A DNA stretch of 30,618 nucleotides from Ruminococcaceae bacterium UBA1244 (lineage in GTDB: Bacteria; Bacillota; Clostridia; Oscillospirales; Acutalibacteraceae), in NCBI GenBank assembly GCA_002308635.1, contig DBWG01000051.1, positions 1 through 30,618 on the forward strand. The letters run 5' to 3'. The stretch's first letter is position 1; every line of letters begins with the position of its first letter. Position numbers and translations under genes: made by a program. The notes beneath the pieces were generated by a model that saw only the letters and a list, made by a program, of their open reading frames with translations, did no database searches and was not told where the DNA came from. Shown here in pieces: positions 14,472-22,726 of this stretch.

Positions 14472-17159
14472 TCAGACACCGGACCATGTACAAGTACCCT
14501 TTTGAGATACATTTTCAATTATAACATTTGACTCATTGACGATAGTTCCGGCTCTGCTGCCGTGATCACTGACAGCATGAGCGAGTTTTCCGGGCTGAGA
14601 AGCTGCGGTTATATTATTGCCGGAAGAAACGATAATATTACCTATACTACTTTGATTAGAAATACCAACGCCAATAAAATCTTTTGAAGAAACATCAATG
14701 GTACAGTTCTTGATACATTTGATATCGCCGCCGTTTGGTTCAAGGTTGATACCCTCAGACCAAGAGCTGTTTGTCCTGACCTTTATATTGCATCCTTTAA
14801 TAGAATCAATATCACTGTTCTGAGATGAAACACCTATTGCCATATTTTCAGCTGTAAGGTCTATATTAGTGTTCTCAATTTTCAGACTCAATGCTGTGCT
14901 GCCGCTGTTAATACTGTGAACACCATAAAGTTTTTTGTCAGAAGCGGTCATATTTCCGATAAGTGAAGCGTTTTTGATATTTACGGCCTTACCGGACGCT
15001 TTAATGACATCGGCATCCTTCCAACCCGGAACGATCTCAAATGTGCCTTTGTCTATGTTCAAAGAACCTGAACTGTTATAAACAGCATTAAACTGACTTG
15101 TATAATGACCGTCATTGACAGAGCAGACACCATCGCCGGAAATATTGTAAAGCGCATACGAGTTTCCTGTCTCGGACAAAGCAGATACTGTGTTATTGTT
15201 CAGACTAAGGCTGCCGGAAGACTTATTATAGATACCGTAGGCATTTCCGTTATTTGCTGTGGCCTCAACAGAAAGACCTGCCGCTGTGCCTGATGTCTCC
15301 CCGCTTATCTTAATTCCATAAGCATCATTTTCAGTGCTTAAAGCCTTTATCTTACCGCCTTTGAGATCGACAGTTCCACTGTTGATTCCGAATCCCCAAG
15401 CCTGATTATTATCAGTCCTTACTGTCAGACTGCCGGCTTTCATAGAAACACTGCCCGAACTCGAACTATTGATGACGACAACCTGATGAGCTTTTACCGC
15501 CGCTGATACCGCTTCTACGTTTATATCTGCCCCGTTAATATTGATATTACCGTCACCGTAATTATTTATAGCGAAGCAGTAAACATCAGAAGCGAGAACA
15601 GCACGGACATCTATACGACCACTATCAAGATTCAGAACGCCTTTATTTGCGATGAGGAGAGATGTACTGCTCGTACTGATATTTTCAGCATTGAGGACGA
15701 TTCGTCCGCCGTCAGAAACAACTCCGGAACCGTTCGGAGCGCTGTCAGCAACAGTAAAGCTTCCTTGGTTGAAGAACATCTGTGTACCTTCAGACTTCAG
15801 AGTACATCCGTTAAGGTCAAGAGTGATATTCTCTCCCGATTTGATATTAAGAGTATCCGTGACAGTCTCCTCTTTTGCCAGAAGAACTATCGCTGCCGTT
15901 TTTTCAGAACCGTTATGGACCGCATCAAACGCTGCTGCGGCAGAGGGATAGTAATTACTGCCGATCCTTGCTGCGGAATTTTTGCCTGATGCTGTGAAAA
16001 TACTGAATTTTGTAGTAGTAAACGTTACAAATCCTGTATCAGGATCATAGCCGGTCAATGAAACATCAGCATCTTCGTCCGAAACAGTTCCGTTGTGGTA
16101 CAGCTTAACGTCGTTAAGACCCTTTCCGACAAACATCCTGACTCTGTATTGGAAGTTTTCTGCCGTACTGCCGCTGCTGTCAAGCAAGGAGATATTATAG
16201 GAGCGGTACACTTCACCTGACTGTGCAGTGAAACCTATCGGCAGACTGCACTCAGAAACGACAAGCGTATACTCTCCGCTGAGACCGCTTCCGCTGACAG
16301 TAACAACAGCATCCCCGTTATCGTTGTAGCAGGTCAGCCCCTTGTTCAGACTGCCCCTGATGTACTGGAACGCTGTCCAATCAGGCTGATAAACTGCTTT
16401 TTCATCATAATACGGATCGAAAGTATCCTGTTCATAGGAATACTGAGTCGCAACAAGACGGAAATCAAGCGTCAGCTCCGGAGCAGAGCTTTTTATTGCA
16501 TCATAAAGTGCAGTATTGCCTATTTGTGACGGCATGGTGATTATCAGAGCAACTACCGCACACTCGTCTTTTTTGTTCATTACAGCGTCAACGGTATGCT
16601 GCAATGCAAACCCCGTATTTGTCTGCGTATTAAGTGCAAGAGCATTGCTGCGGGTGAATTTTTCTGTCTTGTTCTGAAGAACATCATTTCTTGTGATGAC
16701 AGTTCTGTCGGTCAGAACTACAAAGTCGAAAGTAAGGTGATCCGAGATCCTGAGCTTTTCACCAAGTACATTCACACTTTCGGTCTCGGACTTTTTGATA
16801 AGCGCTATCTGATATTTGAAAGAAAGGTCGCCAAGATTTTCTACCTTGAAAAATGTAAGCGAAACATATCCGGGTTCATACAAAGCGTTCTTGTTAAGGA
16901 TATCATCACTGTCGGCGGCGTCCGTCCATTCGCTCCAGCCGCTGTCTCCGCTGTCATTCTCACGGAAGGACTTAGTCTTATAGGTCAGCCCCACTCTGAG
17001 GTCACCGGCTTTTATACGGTTATCACCGGATGTAACTGTTTTTGTGAACCACGCATAGGTCGTTCCGATCAGCATTGAACAGCACAGGAACAAACAAATA
17101 AAGCTCCATACCAACGATATTTTTCTATGATTTCTCACTATCCAAAGCTTTGAATCCAT
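14472..17159 (-). CDS. Large TasA-like / beta-helix chimera with SipW-type leader
   Basis: An 895-residue exported protein, last gene of the operon. The start MDSKLWIVRNHRK follows GGAGGT by six bases. The leader is long and basic, with a hydrophobic stretch and then TTYAWFTKTVTSGDNRIKAG, the classic SipW-cleaved pattern. Residues ~30-255 are the TasA/camelysin-like beta domain (YEPGYVSLTFFKVENLGDLSFKYQI), ending in YEQDTFDPYYDEKA. Residues ~260-392 are a second beta domain closing with TTKFSIFTASG. Residues ~393-895 are a repetitive right-handed beta-helix rich in Asn, Gly and Ser (ITLDLNGCTLKS, then recurring short rungs such as AYGIKISG and GNAYGIYN). There is no sortase motif. It shares its three-part plan with the product of 19894-21747. 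A terminal or lateral fibre subunit, or an adhesin carried on the fibre, is inferred. Confidence 0.85.
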   Translation of the reverse strand: MDSKLWIVRNHRKISLVWSFICLFLCCSMLIGTTYAWFTKTVTSGDNRIKAGDLRVGLTYKTKSFRENDSGDSGWSEWTDAADSDDILNKNALYEPGYVSLTFFKVENLGDLSFKYQIALIKKSETESVNVLGEKLRISDHLTFDFVVLTDRTVITRNDVLQNKTEKFTRSNALALNTQTNTGFALQHTVDAVMNKKDECAVVALIITMPSQIGNTALYDAIKSSAPELTLDFRLVATQYSYEQDTFDPYYDEKAVYQPDWTAFQYIRGSLNKGLTCYNDNGDAVVTVSGSGLSGEYTLVVSECSLPIGFTAQSGEVYRSYNISLLDSSGSTAENFQYRVRMFVGKGLNDVKLYHNGTVSDEDADVSLTGYDPDTGFVTFTTTKFSIFTASGKNSAARIGSNYYPSAAAAFDAVHNGSEKTAAIVLLAKEETVTDTLNIKSGENITLDLNGCTLKSEGTQMFFNQGSFTVADSAPNGSGVVSDGGRIVLNAENISTSSTSLLIANKGVLNLDSGRIDVRAVLASDVYCFAINNYGDGNININGADINVEAVSAAVKAHQVVVINSSSSGSVSMKAGSLTVRTDNNQAWGFGINSGTVDLKGGKIKALSTENDAYGIKISGETSGTAAGLSVEATANNGNAYGIYNKSSGSLSLNNNTVSALSETGNSYALYNISGDGVCSVNDGHYTSQFNAVYNSSGSLNIDKGTFEIVPGWKDADVIKASGKAVNIKNASLIGNMTASDKKLYGVHSINSGSTALSLKIENTNIDLTAENMAIGVSSQNSDIDSIKGCNIKVRTNSSWSEGINLEPNGGDIKCIKNCTIDVSSKDFIGVGISNQSSIGNIIVSSGNNITAASQPGKLAHAVSDHGSRAGTIVNESNVIIENVSQKGTCTWSGV

Positions 17160-17197
17160 TCCTGCACCTCCTATGCTTAAATTAAAAAACGATAAGA

Positions 17198-17773
17198 TCA
17201 ATTATAGTTTACTGTATGGTTATCATCTTCAATAGGAGTCAACGCACAAGTGCCCCAACAGGGTTCGATGCGCACATCAACTGTACTATCTGTTATGTTC
17301 TTTACTGTAAATGTCACAGCAGTTCTTGTTGTCTGAACATTACTGCCTACATCATAAATGTTTTTTCCGAACTGTTTTGTATAGAACGGGAGGTTGTTTC
17401 CGACAGTGATCCTGCAATAGCCTGTTGTTGCAAGATCCGAACGGTTCTCCGGAAGCGAAAGAGTAAATTTGCACTCCGTATTTGCTGCAAGATGATATAC
17501 ACAATTATAAACAGATTTATAGCTCTGGTCAAGCTCAATGCTGCCGCTTGTGCCTATTTTTTCCGGAGAAATATCTACATAAAATGTTGAAGGTACGACC
17601 GTATTCGAGCCGGTCTCAACAGAAACAGTATAGAATGCGATGGATGTAGCACTCATACCGATCATACACACAATAATAATTATCAGGGTAACAACAAAAC
17701 GCACCATCATTTTTTTATCGGAGATCTTTTCATTGTCAGATATTTTATAGTATCTTTCGTACCATCCTCTCAT
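17198..17773 (-). CDS. Small TasA/camelysin-like exported protein
   Basis: A 191-residue operon member. The start follows GGAGG by six bases. An unusually long basic head (RGWYERYYKISDNEKISDKKM) precedes one hydrophobic helix (VTLIIIIVCMIGMSATS) and then IAFYTVSVETGSN, a divergent form of the AWF-type SipW leader. The rest is beta-rich (FYVDISPEKIGTSGSIELDQ, FTVKNITDSTVDVRIEPCW) and contains five Cys after the helix, unusual for this family. The expected EPGY segment is missing. The gaps are 35 bases to the gene before and 38 to the gene after. Its role is unknown; a minor pilin-like subunit or cap is a guess from context. Confidence 0.75.
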   Translation of the reverse strand: MRGWYERYYKISDNEKISDKKMMVRFVVTLIIIIVCMIGMSATSIAFYTVSVETGSNTVVPSTFYVDISPEKIGTSGSIELDQSYKSVYNCVYHLAANTECKFTLSLPENRSDLATTGYCRITVGNNLPFYTKQFGKNIYDVGSNVQTTRTAVTFTVKNITDSTVDVRIEPCWGTCALTPIEDDNHTVNYN

Positions 17774-17808
17774 ACGGCACCTCCTTCCTCAGTTTATCAG
17801 GAAACGTA

Positions 17809-18462
17809 TCAGTCATGTATCTGTTCAGCGGTAAACACAAGTCCAAGCGTTACTTCCGGAACAACATCTGAACGATAGTTTGCTTCATTGCCGACTTCCT
17901 CCGGCATACGGATTATAAGTGCAGCATATTTTGTTCCTTTTGCTTCAAGCAACATTTGTTCGGAACTATAGTCGTTAAGAAGGTCATTTGCATTTGCGAC
18001 CGCCTTTGATCTGTTGTCCGGAATACCAACGATACTGTCAAGCTCGGATTCGCTGTCCGCAAAAACAAGACCAAACCGTATAAAATCCTTGAGATTGAAT
18101 TCCTCGCCGAAAACGTTGGTGGACTCTTTGAATCCGGTGACCTGAACTGCAGTTTTAAAATTAAAATCACTTGAACCCTTATTTTCTATTTTAAGGTACT
18201 GGACCCTGACATAGCCCGGTTCATAAATGTCTTCATCGTTAAGTACTTTTGTATCCTGTTCGATGACCTCATAGTCACCGCCGTCAGTCTTATAGGAAAC
18301 GACCAGAGAAAAATCTCCGAAGTGGATAATGTTCCTCAGGGTATTGGACGTATCAGAGAACCATGCCAAGGAGGTGCTTGTGCCGAGCATGATCCAGATC
18401 ATCATCATGATCAGGCTGAGAGAAAAGGCAATCCTTTTGAATGGTTTTTTTGTTTTCGTCAT
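17809..18462 (-). CDS. TasA/camelysin-like exported protein with SipW-type leader
   Basis: A 217-residue operon member. The start follows GGAGGG by six bases. The leader is KKPFKRIAFSLSLIMMM...GTSTSLAWFSDTSNTLRN, a standard SipW signal. The mature part has the family segments FGDFSLVVSYKT, then DEDIYEPGYVRVQYLKIENKGSSDFNFKT, then TKYAALIIRMPEEVGNEANY. The same order is seen in the N-terminal domains of the products of 14472-17159 and 19894-21747. It therefore looks like a stand-alone copy of the head domain, suited to be a repeating or minor fibre subunit. The spacing is 22 bases from the PPKTG-anchored protein gene. Confidence 0.82.
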   Translation of the reverse strand: MTKTKKPFKRIAFSLSLIMMMIWIMLGTSTSLAWFSDTSNTLRNIIHFGDFSLVVSYKTDGGDYEVIEQDTKVLNDEDIYEPGYVRVQYLKIENKGSSDFNFKTAVQVTGFKESTNVFGEEFNLKDFIRFGLVFADSESELDSIVGIPDNRSKAVANANDLLNDYSSEQMLLEAKGTKYAALIIRMPEEVGNEANYRSDVVPEVTLGLVFTAEQIHD

Positions 18463-18484
18463 GCTCTTCCCTCCTTATAAATGT

Positions 18485-19141
18485 TTATTGTTTTTCTTTG
18501 ATCTTGCGAACGCCGAAAGCTGCTATAAAAAGTACCATCAGTGCTGCGGCAGCTGCGATTATCAGATAATCGACCGAACCGGTATCACCTGTCTTTGGCG
18601 GGACCGGATCATCAGGTTCCTTTGGGAATTCTTCTGTCTTAAACGTCCAATCAACGAACCCGATCCTGTCCATATAGCTGTTGTCGAGTTCGGTCGGAAC
18701 ATAAAGATCAAGTGTGAGATCGACTTCACCGCCTGAATAAAGCAGACCGAGAAGAATCCATCCGTCATTGTCAGGAGTCAGCGAGCCTGAAGGACTAAAC
18801 ATATATGCCTGTCCGTTATCATTCCCGACAGAGAGCGACATCTGAAGCTTTGAGAGGAAATCTGCAGAGCTTTCGTCTGCATATTCCGAGCGGAGCCAGA
18901 TCTTCGTTTTGACTTCCTTTGAGGAATCGTTCCGCACGGTGATCTTCTGTGAACGCTTATCTCCCGGCATAACTCCCTTAAGATCACTGAACAGATCTGT
19001 CGGAGAATAATCCGAACCCGGCGCAAAGATATATTCGCGGGAATCTCCGTTATAAGTTACTCTTCCGCCCTCTGCATATACGGCTGAGGTACTCAGAACA
19101 AGGATGATCACCGATGTGATAAATACAAAAATTCTTTTCAT
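18485..19141 (-). CDS. Sortase-type (PPKTG) anchored protein of the fibre operon
   Basis: A 218-residue protein. The start follows GGGGTGATG. A conventional signal peptide (MKRIFVFITSVIILVLSTSAVYA) lacks the AWF motif, so it may be cut by ordinary signal peptidase. The middle (residues ~25-165) has DLFSDLKGVMPGDKRSQKITVRNDS, the beta-sandwich segment common in surface proteins placed next to TasA-like subunits. The C-terminus has VPPKTGD, a hydrophobic stretch (YLIIAAAAALMVLFIAAFG) and a basic tail RKIKEKQ, which together form a sortase sorting signal. It is the only operon product with a wall-anchor signal, so it is the best candidate for the base that ties the fibre to the peptidoglycan. 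No sortase gene lies in the window. Confidence 0.85.
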   Translation of the reverse strand: MKRIFVFITSVIILVLSTSAVYAEGGRVTYNGDSREYIFAPGSDYSPTDLFSDLKGVMPGDKRSQKITVRNDSSKEVKTKIWLRSEYADESSADFLSKLQMSLSVGNDNGQAYMFSPSGSLTPDNDGWILLGLLYSGGEVDLTLDLYVPTELDNSYMDRIGFVDWTFKTEEFPKEPDDPVPPKTGDTGSVDYLIIAAAAALMVLFIAAFGVRKIKEKQ

Positions 19142-19154
19142 ACGGCATCACCCC

Positions 19155-19718
19155 TTATGCTTCCGGCCAGCCTGCGGCTCTGAACGTCTCGCCGCCGCTG
19201 ACGGGATTGTTTTCACTCTGAACTGCCTGAGCGTCTACGGTCAGGGTCAGTGTTTTGCCGATATAGGACTTGTCTACCTTATCGCCGATGATCTCAACAT
19301 GAGAAAAAACAAGCGGAGAGGTCTCGCCAGGCTGAAGGACACTGCGGTAATAATACCAGCCGTCAACGAGCTGCCAGTTATCCTCGCTGATGTTGAGCTT
19401 AAAGCAATCCTCAGCGCTGAGAGCTTCTGAATTCACGCCAAAAACCACCCGCACTCTCAGATAGAACGGATGTTCACAAATGTTTTCAACTGTAACGGCC
19501 TTGCTGACGATATCTCCGGGCATAATATATACACCCTCTGAGGGAAATTCTGTTCCCTGGTCGGTTTTTTCATGTATCATCATTTTAAGGTTACCGGAGG
19601 TGATCACGTTTTCTGATTTGCCGATAGTTGAGTAGTAAGCGATAGTTTCCTGCATAAACAGAGAGATAAGAACAGCGATAACAGATATTACTGCCAAACG
19701 GATCTTAAACTTTCTCAA
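19155..19718 (-). CDS. TasA/camelysin-like exported protein
   Basis: A 187-residue operon member that starts with TTG (19718-19716), seven bases after GGAGGG. The leader KFKIRLAVISVIAVLISLFMQ...TIAYYSTIGKSENVITSGNLKMMI is a SipW-type signal with YYS in place of WFS. Mature segments VYIMPGDIVSKAVTVENICEHPFYLRVRV and LTLTVDAQAVQSENN match the camelysin/TasA pattern and are close in plan to the product of 21895-22644 (PGDTLTKEPHVENTGKYDEYVRI; IDVKAQAVQTKN). It sits after a 175-base structured gap and only 13 bases before the PPKTG protein, so the two may be made together as connector and anchor. Confidence 0.82.
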   Translation of the reverse strand: MRKFKIRLAVISVIAVLISLFMQETIAYYSTIGKSENVITSGNLKMMIHEKTDQGTEFPSEGVYIMPGDIVSKAVTVENICEHPFYLRVRVVFGVNSEALSAEDCFKLNISEDNWQLVDGWYYYRSVLQPGETSPLVFSHVEIIGDKVDKSYIGKTLTLTVDAQAVQSENNPVSGGETFRAAGWPEA

Positions 19719-19743
19719 AGTGATCCCTCCTTTCGCAATTTGC

Positions 19744-19867
19744 CATCAAAAGACACAAGCGGGGGTCGGGCTTATGTCCTTTGATGACCCCATACCCAAG
19801 AGGTATGGGAATCTTTTTGTACTCTTAGTTGCTTATTCCAAGCGACCCGCACCGGTGAGGGTGCGGG
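19744..19867 (-). promoter_or_regulatory. Three stacked hairpins in an operon gap
   Basis: On the minus strand the 175-base gap holds three hairpins. The first is CCCGCACC/GGTGCGGG (19867-19846). The second is CCCATACC/GGTATGGG (19809-19789). The third is a 17-bp helix CATCAAAGGACATAAGC (19786-19770) pairing with 19760-19744 through two G-U pairs, around a 9-base loop. None has a T-run, so mRNA end protection, processing or partial attenuation is more likely than a plain terminator. Confidence 0.6.
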
Positions 19868-19893
19868 TGCAAGGGAAAGATTTATTTTGCCAA

Positions 19894-21747
19894 TTATGCT
19901 TCGTCAGCAGGAACTCTTACTCCGTCAACATAGCACTCGCAGATATTCCAAATATCAGTAACATCTGAATCTGTAATATCAAACATAGACTTAATGTTTT
20001 CTGCTGTAATCTTCACGCCGTTCTTTGTTGTGTTGTTGATTGTCCATACCTTCGGAACCTTATGAGCATAAATCTGGACACCATCATCTAATTCACAGTT
20101 GGAGATTGTAATATCCGCCCAAGAACAGATAACACCATACGAAGCGCTCATATGAAACTTGCAATCTTCAATCACAATTTTTCCGCCATCGCCCCAGCTA
20201 TTCCAACCGGTAAAGTCACAATTCTTAAGCAACAGTGTACCAGATGTAGTGCCAAAGTTACAAGCATATGCATTCGCCTTGAACGTACAACCATCAAATG
20301 TCACGTCACCAGTTTGAGTAACTCCATAAACGCTAGACCACGAATTGCCATTATCAAAGACACAATTTGTGAAAGTGCCTTCACCCTTCATGTTAAGAAT
20401 TCTACCATCGCCACCTGTTGCAGGATTGAACGATACATTTTCAAAATTAACACTTACGGGTTGAGTTTTGCTCAACAATGCTCCAGCATCCACTTTGGTT
20501 TCACCAGAAGTTGAGCCCTTAATCAGAACATTCTCAGGAAGGTTAGCGGGAAGTGCTACTGTACCTTCACCAAGAACAACGGTATCACCAGACTTAGCAG
20601 CTTCAATTGCCTCTACTGCATCTGCAACAGCTACAGTAGTCGGCTTAGCAGTAATAATCGTGAAGGGGCTAAATGTCTTTGACCAGATAGTAAGCATACC
20701 TGTTGCAGGGTTGTAGAAATAACCCTCAGCAGTTGTATTATCAGCAGTAAGTTTTGTCATAGCGGTTGTTTCATGATATACAACAAGACCGGACTTGCCC
20801 TTACCAATATTAAGTTCAACCTTCTTGAGAGAAACTGTCTCCTCGGGAGTAACTGAGATATCATAGGTCATTGCTGTATTGTCATCGCCTATAACGATAC
20901 CGCCAGGAGTAGTGCCTTCTTTGACCTCGAACGCTACGGCCGTACCGTCATCATAAGCACCAGCCGGAATTGTCAGTGTAGCACCAACACCATTGATAAC
21001 AGTATCCTCACCGTCAACTGCCTTTGCAGAAGCCTTTGTATTCAAGCCACCCCACTCAGGATGATCTGGGATACCGTTCGCTTTTTCGTCATAATCCTTA
21101 CCGAATGTATCTTCTTCATAAGATGCCTGCATTGCGATGAGCTGGAGATCAAAAGCGGGAAGTGCTTCGCCCTGATATTCATTGCCTGCTTTTTCCTTCA
21201 TCTTAAGAACGATAGTAGCATAATCTGCATCCTGATTCTCCTCAAGCTTGTCTTCAATAGGATCAACAGTACCGCTGAATACCTCAGCAAGTGTGCCCTT
21301 ATAGTAGTTTACATACGGTTCTGTTGTGAAATCGGGACGTGAGTCCGGTGCAGCAACATCCTCAGGAACATAGTATACATCAATTGCGTCTGCAAGCTTT
21401 GCCTTTGTAAGGTCATCATCAGAAACAAAACGCAGAGTATACTTAAGTGCAAGACTGCCTTCATTCACAACTTTAACATTTGTCCAAACGGTATAGCCCG
21501 GTTCCCACAATTCATAGTTAAATACAGGCTCGCTACTTTCCTTTATTGAAGTATATTTATCATAGCCGGTATTTCCGCCCTTGACCTGAAGATCTACTTT
21601 CAATGTACCGGCAACGATCTTGTTGTTAGAAGACGTTACTGAATCTGTGAACCACGCATAAGATGTTCCGATCAGCATTGAGGTACAAACTGCTACTGAA
21701 AGCAAACTCGCAAATATCGCTTTTTTTGTAACTCTTTTTTCTTTCAT
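19894..21747 (-). CDS. TasA-like / beta-helix chimera with SipW-type leader
   Basis: A 617-residue exported protein. The start follows GGAGG by nine bases. The leader VTKKAIFASLLSVAV...GTSYAWFTDSVTSSNNKIVAG is a textbook SipW signal. Residues ~30-215 are the TasA/camelysin-like domain (YELWEPGYTVWTNVKVVNEGSLALKY; ADYATIVLKMKEKAGNEY) ending YEEDTFGKDYDEKA. Residues ~247-366 are a middle beta domain (GVGATLTIPAGAY... TFSPFTIITA). Residues ~370-617 are a short right-handed beta-helix (FENVSFNPATGGDGRILNM, FTNCVFDNGN, FDGCTFKANAYAC, ISNCELDDGVQIY). No sortase motif is present. Its position near the operon head, flanked on both sides by structured gaps, suggests it is made at a level set apart from its neighbours, perhaps as a main subunit. 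Confidence 0.85.
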   Translation of the reverse strand: MKEKRVTKKAIFASLLSVAVCTSMLIGTSYAWFTDSVTSSNNKIVAGTLKVDLQVKGGNTGYDKYTSIKESSEPVFNYELWEPGYTVWTNVKVVNEGSLALKYTLRFVSDDDLTKAKLADAIDVYYVPEDVAAPDSRPDFTTEPYVNYYKGTLAEVFSGTVDPIEDKLEENQDADYATIVLKMKEKAGNEYQGEALPAFDLQLIAMQASYEEDTFGKDYDEKANGIPDHPEWGGLNTKASAKAVDGEDTVINGVGATLTIPAGAYDDGTAVAFEVKEGTTPGGIVIGDDNTAMTYDISVTPEETVSLKKVELNIGKGKSGLVVYHETTAMTKLTADNTTAEGYFYNPATGMLTIWSKTFSPFTIITAKPTTVAVADAVEAIEAAKSGDTVVLGEGTVALPANLPENVLIKGSTSGETKVDAGALLSKTQPVSVNFENVSFNPATGGDGRILNMKGEGTFTNCVFDNGNSWSSVYGVTQTGDVTFDGCTFKANAYACNFGTTSGTLLLKNCDFTGWNSWGDGGKIVIEDCKFHMSASYGVICSWADITISNCELDDGVQIYAHKVPKVWTINNTTKNGVKITAENIKSMFDITDSDVTDIWNICECYVDGVRVPADEA

Positions 21748-21826
21748 TTTGCTTTTCCTCCTTGTATGTAGGATAATAAAATATGTAATGGATAAATAAT
21801 GAAATGACAGCTTGTGCCGCCTTTAT

Positions 21827-21873
21827 ACGGACGGCCGCTGACCGCCCGTGTGATCCGACAGCATTATGCTGCC
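21827..21873 (-). promoter_or_regulatory. Two hairpins in an operon gap
   Basis: On the minus strand GGCAGC-ATAAT-GCTGTC (21873-21857) is followed by ACGGGCGG-7-CCGTCCGT (21849-21827). There is no T-run. They sit in the 147-base gap before the 617-residue subunit gene and could stabilise the upstream message or meter read-through. Confidence 0.5.
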
Positions 21874-21894
21874 TACACCTCAGTGGTCAATGGA

Positions 21895-22644
21895 TCAATC
21901 TGTAATTTTCATACCGACTGTTTCAAAGGCATACTTAGCCTGCTCAAATACAGTTGATTTTCCGCCGTCAAGGTTCTTAGTCTGGACTGCCTGTGCTTTT
22001 ACATCAATAGTAAAGCTTCCCTGCTCATCCACGTTGCCATCAGCATCTGTCTTCCTGCTGAAATGATCTGCCTGCTCTTCAGTCATAGAATCAGGGATCT
22101 TAACATCCTTGAATATCCATGTCTCTGCGCCTGCGGGAAGAATACCGTTGCCATAATAAACATAGGTAAGCGTACCGTTGTTATCAGAAGTATAAACCGG
22201 ATCATAATCGGTATCCAAAGCAAAGCCGATATCATTGAACTCTGTTACGATGTCTGTCAGTTTGATATCAGCGGGAGCGACAGTATTGGTATCTGTCGAG
22301 AGCAGACCCGCCCATGCATCAGCATCGCTGACTGTTACGATGATACGGACGTACTCATCGTATTTACCTGTGTTTTCGACGTGAGGCTCCTTCGTAAGAG
22401 TATCGCCCGGCATAACATCGGGATACTCTGTACCGTCAGGATCCTTGTTATTATCGGGAGTTTTCTCCCATACGTCTACGTCAAATTCTTTGTCCGGATC
22501 ATCTGGTTGGTCAGAGCTTGCAACCATAAACTTGTTCTGCACAGTGTCAGATGCGGAGAACCATGCGATAGATCCAGCAGATACGAGAGCAGCCAAGCTG
22601 ACTACAAGAGCGCCGACAAGCACCTTCTTTTTGGTGTTTTTCAT
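21895..22644 (-). CDS. TasA/camelysin-like major fibre subunit candidate
   Basis: A 249-residue exported protein, first gene after the two signal peptidase genes, the place tasA holds after sipW in Bacillus. The start follows AGGAGG by eight bases. The leader KNTKKKVLVGALVVSLAAL...AGSIAWFSASDTVQNKF has the SipW pattern. Mature segments: an acidic stretch (SDQPDDPDKEFDVDVWEKTPDNNKDPDG), DVMPGDTLTKEPHVENTGKYDEYVRIIVTV, GILPAGAETWIFKDVKIPD and SFTIDVKAQAVQTKN, all camelysin/TasA hallmarks. No Cys in the mature part, no anchor. A soluble, self-assembling matrix fibre subunit is inferred from family and position. Confidence 0.87.
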   Translation of the reverse strand: MKNTKKKVLVGALVVSLAALVSAGSIAWFSASDTVQNKFMVASSDQPDDPDKEFDVDVWEKTPDNNKDPDGTEYPDVMPGDTLTKEPHVENTGKYDEYVRIIVTVSDADAWAGLLSTDTNTVAPADIKLTDIVTEFNDIGFALDTDYDPVYTSDNNGTLTYVYYGNGILPAGAETWIFKDVKIPDSMTEEQADHFSRKTDADGNVDEQGSFTIDVKAQAVQTKNLDGGKSTVFEQAKYAFETVGMKITD

Positions 22645-22687
22645 CAGATATCCTCCTTTCTTAAAAAATAATAAAATTTATTTCAGC

Positions 22688-22713
22688 ATCGCCATCCGGT
22701 GTCGCCGTCCGGT
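22688..22713 (-). repeat. Tandem 13-base repeat in an operon gap
   Basis: Two adjacent copies, ATCGCCATCCGGT (22688-22700) and GTCGCCGTCCGGT (22701-22713), match at 11 of 13 bases. They lie in the 82-base gap after the second signal peptidase gene and before the AT-rich ribosome site of the TasA-like gene. Confidence 0.6.
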
Positions 22714-22726
22714 AATGACTAAAACC

